Assembly (NCBI GenBank): GCA_963721115.1
Contig: CAVRIA010000004.1
Location: forward strand, 1,116,001 to 1,180,000
DNA length: 64,000 nt
Direction of reading: 5' to 3'
Source: CAVRIA01 sp963721115
GTDB taxonomy: Bacteria > Desulfobacterota > Binatia > HRBIN30 > CADEER01
Positions 60,577 through 64,000 of the stretch are shown here, in pieces. Every line of letters begins with the position of its first letter. Within the stretch, counting starts at the first letter, position 1. The notes under the pieces were generated by a model. That model was given only the letters and a program-made list of their open reading frames with translations. It searched no databases and had not been told where the DNA came from. The position numbers and the translations under genes are program-made.

Positions 60577-61044
60577 CTGCACGTCGTCCTGGTGCACCCG
60601 GAGATTCCACCCAACACTGGCAGCATCGCGCGCCTGTGCGCCGCGACGCGGACGCGCCTCCATCTGGTCAAGCCGCTCGGTTTCTCGCTCGAGGACCGCT
60701 ATCTGAAGCGGGCCGGGCTCGACTATTGGCCGCACGTCGATCTGCGGGTGCACGACGACTGGGCGGCCTTCGCCGCGGTGGAGCGCCCGGTGACGCCGCT
60801 CTGCTTCTCGGCGCGCGCCTCGCGGATCTACCTCGCCGCTCCCTACGGGGACGTCGACCCTCTCTACCTCGTGTTCGGCGGCGAGACCCGCGGCTTGCCG
60901 GCCGATCTCCTGGAGTCCTGTCGCGAGACGACGTATCGCATCCCCATCTTCACGCCGCACGTGCGCAGCCTGAACCTCGCCAACGCCGTCTCCGTCGCCG
61001 TCTACGAGGCCTTGCGCCAGCGCGGAGCTCTGTCCGCAGACTGA
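60577..61044 (+). CDS. trmL: tRNA (cytidine(34)-2'-O)-methyltransferase TrmL, probable CTG start
   Basis: TrmL is a SPOUT enzyme that methylates the wobble base of tRNA-Leu. Signatures: LVHPEIPPNTGSIARLCAAT, RLHLVKPLGFSLEDRYLKRA, LDYWPHVDL, YLVFGGETRGLPADLL and RSLNLANAVSVAVYEALRQ. A 155-residue product, the family length, requires a start at CTG 60577, preceded by gggGAGccggcg. No ATG/GTG/TTG is in frame at the right place, so the start is uncertain or an indel hides it. It begins 13 bp after the DUF1285-like gene. Confidence 0.9.
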   Translation: MHVVLVHPEIPPNTGSIARLCAATRTRLHLVKPLGFSLEDRYLKRAGLDYWPHVDLRVHDDWAAFAAVERPVTPLCFSARASRIYLAAPYGDVDPLYLVFGGETRGLPADLLESCRETTYRIPIFTPHVRSLNLANAVSVAVYEALRQRGALSAD

Positions 61045-61066
61045 ACTCGCTTCCCGCGCCCGCCGC

Positions 61067-61315
61067 TCAGGCGCGCGAGCAGCGGCCACCGCCGCAATTC
61101 GGATTGCCGCAGCCGCCGAACTCGACGAAGTCGTAGCCGTGCTCCGGCAAGTCTTCCCCCGCGGCGAAGCAGAGCGGGCCGGCCGCCGGCCGATCGCAGT
61201 GCACGCAGCGCAGCTCGTCGCTTCCGTCCTCGCTCCAGACCGCGTGGGTGAGGACCTGGCGCGCGCACGACTCGCAGTGGGCGAGAATGAACTCGGCGCC
61301 GGCCTGTGCGTCCAT
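61067..61315 (-). CDS. Small Cys-rich (zinc-ribbon-like) protein
   Basis: The 82-residue protein has CESC and CVHC pairs about 25 residues apart (CESCARQVLTHAVWSEDG, then ELRCVHCDRP), a likely zinc ribbon. The end is GYDFVEFGGCGNPNCGGGRC, another four-Cys cluster. AAGGAGG lies just before ATG 61315. It is next to a Mut7-C protein on the same strand, 8 bp away. The family is unrecognised. Confidence 0.6.
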   Translation of the reverse strand: MDAQAGAEFILAHCESCARQVLTHAVWSEDGSDELRCVHCDRPAAGPLCFAAGEDLPEHGYDFVEFGGCGNPNCGGGRCSRA

Positions 61316-61323
61316 GCCTCCTT

Positions 61324-61854
61324 CTACCTTTTGGCGGCGCCGAGGAAAAGGGGGCGCCTTCGGCGCGCGCCCGGACCGCCGGTCGGGTTCGCCTGCATTC
61401 CCTCGAGCTCGGCGCGCATTCGTTCGACGTGGGTTGCGGGCCAATAGATGCGGCCGCACTCGGGGCAGCGCGAGAACTTCGCTTGGGTGCGGTGGACGTA
61501 GGGCGGGACGCAGCGGCGGGCGCTCTCCCGGTCGAGCGCGACGAGTGGTTGATTGCACACCGAGCAGCGCTGAAAGGGGATCGCCCGCGGGTCGAGATCG
61601 AAGGTCTCGACTACCTGGGCCAGCTGGGCGCGGAAATCGTCGGCCTCGACGTAGAGGTACGGCGGCAGTCGCTTGCGGCGCAGCAGACGGCGATTGCGGG
61701 TGAGGAGAATGCGGTCCTCGGCGGCGGCGCGGCGCAGCAGGGCGGTCTCGCTCGCCCGACGGCCGTACGCGGTGTCGAACCCCAGCAGGCGCAGCCAGGT
61801 GCAAAGCCGGCCCAACATGCCGTCGGCGAGAAATCTGGGCGTGGCGGGGCCCAT
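61324..61854 (-). CDS. Mut7-C RNase domain protein
   Basis: The 176-residue protein starts RFLADGMLGRLCTWLRLLGF (conserved Asp), then EDRILLTRNRRLL and the Mut7-C zinc site: CSVCNQPL, then CPECGRIYWPATHVERM. The fold belongs to the PIN-like superfamily, with predicted RNase activity. Its stop is 8 bp before the Cys-rich gene, so the two are probably co-transcribed. The targets are unknown. Confidence 0.88.
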   Translation of the reverse strand: MGPATPRFLADGMLGRLCTWLRLLGFDTAYGRRASETALLRRAAAEDRILLTRNRRLLRRKRLPPYLYVEADDFRAQLAQVVETFDLDPRAIPFQRCSVCNQPLVALDRESARRCVPPYVHRTQAKFSRCPECGRIYWPATHVERMRAELEGMQANPTGGPGARRRRPLFLGAAKR

Positions 61855-61887
61855 CGACCTGTGTCAGGATAGGCGTCGAGGAAGCGG

Positions 61888-63408
61888 ATGCAAGTCTTAT
61901 GGCGCTTCGTTCGGTTCGGGGTGGTCGCTTCGTGGCTGGTCCTCATGGGGATGCTGGTGCGCGATCACTTCGCTGCTTCGGAGCGGATCGTCGCGCCGCC
62001 GGCGGACACCTCGGCGTCGGCGGCCGTGCCAGACGAGTCGTGGATGGGTGTGTACATGCACGACCGCAAGATCGGCTACACACACGAGCGAGTGGTCGCG
62101 ACGGAGGGCGGCCACCGCTTTGCCGAGGACTCGCTCCTCCGTCTGACGGTGATGGATGCCGAGCAGACGGTGCACACGCACATCGACGCGACGACCGGCC
62201 CGGATTACGCGCTGCAGACGTTCAGTGTCTCGCTGCAGAGCGGGCTCGGGGATCTGAAGGCGAGCGGCACGGTGGGCCCACGGACGGTGGATCTGGTCCT
62301 GCGGACGGGCAAGGACGAGACGCGGCAGCAGCTCGAGATCGACGGTCCGATCTACCTGCCGGCCACGGCACGGGCACTGTTCGCGGGCGCCGACCGAGGG
62401 GCGGAGGGGGCGCGCACGCTGCAGGTCTTCGATCCCTCCGCAATGCGCCACTACCCGATGGAGGTGCGCATGGACGGGCGCGACAGCATCGTCGTCGGCG
62501 GGCGCCCGGTGCCGGCGCGGCGCATGCGCGAGTCGTTTCGCGGCGTGGATACGACGGTGTGGATGGATGACGCCGGGCAAGTGCTGCGCGAGGAGGGGCC
62601 CATGGGCCTGGTCACGGTCGCGGAGAGTGCCGAGCTCGCGGTGTCGGGCGGCTGGTCGGAAGGCGACGCTTTCGATCTCATGGCGGCGATGGCCGTGCCC
62701 GTGCGCCGTCCCATCCCGCTCCCGCGTCAGCTGGCTGAGCTGACCGTGCGCCTGCACGGCGTCGAGGGTTTCCCGGTGCCGCAGGATGCGCGCCAGTCGT
62801 ACCGCGACGGCGTCTTGCACATCCGGCGCGAGGACGCGGCGGCCGGCGAGACGTACACCCTACCGTATCGGGGGAGCGCTTGGCGCGACGACCTGGCGCC
62901 GACGCCGTTCATGCAGATCGACCACCCGCGTGTGCGTGCGGCGGCGCGGCAAGCCCTCGGCGGCGAGACGGACGCCCTGCGCGCCGCCCAGCGGATCCGC
63001 GAATGGGTGTTCGACAAGCTGGCAAAGAGGGCCACCGCCAGCATTCCGAATGCACTGCAGGTGCTGGACATGGGAGCCGGAGACTGCAACGAGCACGCCG
63101 TCCTGTGGGCGGCGCTGGCCCGCGCCGGCGGCCTCCCGGCGCGTGTAGTGGCGGGTGCCGTCTATGCGAACGGAGCGTTCTTCTACCACGCCTGGGACGA
63201 GGCGTGGCTCGGCTCGTCGTGGGTGAGTGTCGATCCGGCGTTCGATCAGATGCCGGCGGACGCGACGCACATCAAGCTGATCGAGGGGGGCCCGGAGACG
63301 CACGCGGCCTTGATCTCGATCATCGGGCGGCTCGGCATCGAGGTGGTGTCGGCGTCCGCTGTTGCGGCTCGTGCCGAGGCGGGCTCGGCCGAGAGCAGGG
63401 CGCCCTGA
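61888..63408 (+). CDS. Membrane-anchored transglutaminase-like protein
   Basis: The 506-residue protein has one N-terminal helix (FVRFGVVASWLVLMGMLV) and a large extracytoplasmic domain. After an N-terminal beta region, the transglutaminase core carries the catalytic Cys in DMGAGDCNEHAVLWAALARA, His in FFYHAWDEAW and Asp in WVSVDPAFDQMPAD. The triad is complete, so it is probably an active Cys protease/transglutaminase at the cell envelope. It has no operon partner; 33 bp separate it from the divergent Mut7-C gene. Confidence 0.88.
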   Translation: MQVLWRFVRFGVVASWLVLMGMLVRDHFAASERIVAPPADTSASAAVPDESWMGVYMHDRKIGYTHERVVATEGGHRFAEDSLLRLTVMDAEQTVHTHIDATTGPDYALQTFSVSLQSGLGDLKASGTVGPRTVDLVLRTGKDETRQQLEIDGPIYLPATARALFAGADRGAEGARTLQVFDPSAMRHYPMEVRMDGRDSIVVGGRPVPARRMRESFRGVDTTVWMDDAGQVLREEGPMGLVTVAESAELAVSGGWSEGDAFDLMAAMAVPVRRPIPLPRQLAELTVRLHGVEGFPVPQDARQSYRDGVLHIRREDAAAGETYTLPYRGSAWRDDLAPTPFMQIDHPRVRAAARQALGGETDALRAAQRIREWVFDKLAKRATASIPNALQVLDMGAGDCNEHAVLWAALARAGGLPARVVAGAVYANGAFFYHAWDEAWLGSSWVSVDPAFDQMPADATHIKLIEGGPETHAALISIIGRLGIEVVSASAVAARAEAGSAESRAP

Positions 63409-64000
63409 GACGACCGGTTCAGCCTGGTGTCTCGGAAAGCCTTCGCCGAGATCCGACGCCGGGAACGTCGAGCCTCCCAGCGAGCCGTTTCGCTTGTGCG
63501 GCTCGCCCTCCCGGTTTGAATCGATCCGTAGACCCAATCGTGAGGCGGTACGCTAGGTACTCGTCGGCATAAGTACCCCGACGTCTTTCTTCCTCTCGCG
63601 GATGAGTCTGTCGATTTTCTCGCAAACGAGGCTTCGACAAGCTCATGGTATCTGAGCTCGTCGAAGGGTGTCCTCGCATTTATCGACAGCCTCGGATGGG
63701 AGAGAGCCGAGGGGGATTTGATGGCGCCGCAGGCCACAATCGTTTTGGCCGCTCGAGGCTGTCGCAGAAGAGGAAATCGGTGATGGCTTCGCCATGTATT
63801 TGATCCCCCTCATCCTTCTCCCATCCGGGAGAAGGAACACCCTCACAAAATACGTTGCCACAATTGTGAACCGGAGTACTAAGTAGCGGTTTCCACATAC
63901 TAGCCTGAAACTCGCCCGGGCTGTGCCCGGGTTCGTAGGCAAAGGCTGGGGTTCGGGCTGAGGCTGGGGATCGATCCCAAAGAGCGCGCGAAGCGCGCAC
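63409..64000. other. Intergenic region with repeats, no gene seen
   Basis: It contains MITE-like copy B (63606-63691), a GAGGGGGATTTGATGGCG tract near 63708, a CCTTCTCCC/GGGAGAAGG hairpin near 63814-63834, and a terminal block (63956-64000) related to 46606-46650. No coding potential with a recognised family was found. Confidence 0.5.
63606..63691. mobile_element. MITE-like element, copy B (86 bp, reverse orientation)
   Basis: gtctgtcgattttctcgc...tttatcgacagcc: the ends match the 54151 element in reverse. The inner parts cttcgacaagctca and gagctcgtcgaagggtgtcctcgc also match. It is shorter by about 44 bp in the centre. Confidence 0.7.

Overview
The window is a high-GC bacterial chromosome segment. 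Secreted proteins with DUF4215-type Cys-rich repeats and dockerin-like EF-hand repeats, a split-MrpA antiporter cluster, many GTG/TTG starts and dense 1-4 bp gene overlaps suggest an uncultured deltaproteobacterium-like or Binatota-like soil or water bacterium. That placement is an inference. Several genes carry single-base indels that leave the protein readable across frames. This looks like draft or long-read assembly error more than gene decay, and it is extreme in amtB.

Layout. 1-14.8 kb is housekeeping: the sucD end, ndk, rlmN, a lipid kinase, mtnP and a PfkB kinase; then a sugar-nucleotide block (GT2 glycosyltransferase, UDP-glucose dehydrogenase, UDP-glucuronate decarboxylase, UDP-hexose epimerase); then lepA, lepB, a secreted FG-GAP protein and yqeY. 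15.0-20.3 kb is a glyoxylate unit: glcDEF makes glyoxylate, and a divergent aminotransferase can turn it into glycine. 21.2-25.1 kb holds nitrogen and stress genes on the minus strand (glnK-amtB with a sigma-54 promoter, and a double UspA protein). 25.4-32.0 kb is an unrecognised three-gene envelope operon: a Tat lipoprotein, a pentapeptide-repeat lipoprotein and a membrane-anchored protein. 33.2-35.9 kb has a DUF4215 secreted protein and a radical SAM/SPASM enzyme.

36.1-44.7 kb is a degraded genomic island next to tRNA-Asn. It holds four toxin-antitoxin loci or remnants, IS21, IS91 and REP-transposase fragments, an integrase fragment, and an intact aromatic-degradation cassette (extradiol-dioxygenase-like protein, flavin monooxygenase, divergent TetR) with a clear operator/promoter region.

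45.0-54.1 kb has a phosphohexomutase and an 11-gene Mrp/Mbh-like cation/proton antiporter cluster with three large antiporter-like subunits. A near-copy of the DUF4215 protein follows (54.5-55.8 kb) and ends in a strong terminator. 56.0-59.1 kb is a TetR / 2-hydroxyacid dehydrogenase / FGGY kinase operon on the minus strand. 59.4-63.4 kb has an extremely acidic protein, dtd, a DUF1285-like protein, trmL, a Cys-rich mini-protein, a Mut7-C protein and a transglutaminase. Intergenic DNA is rich in hairpin, MITE-like and dispersed repeats.
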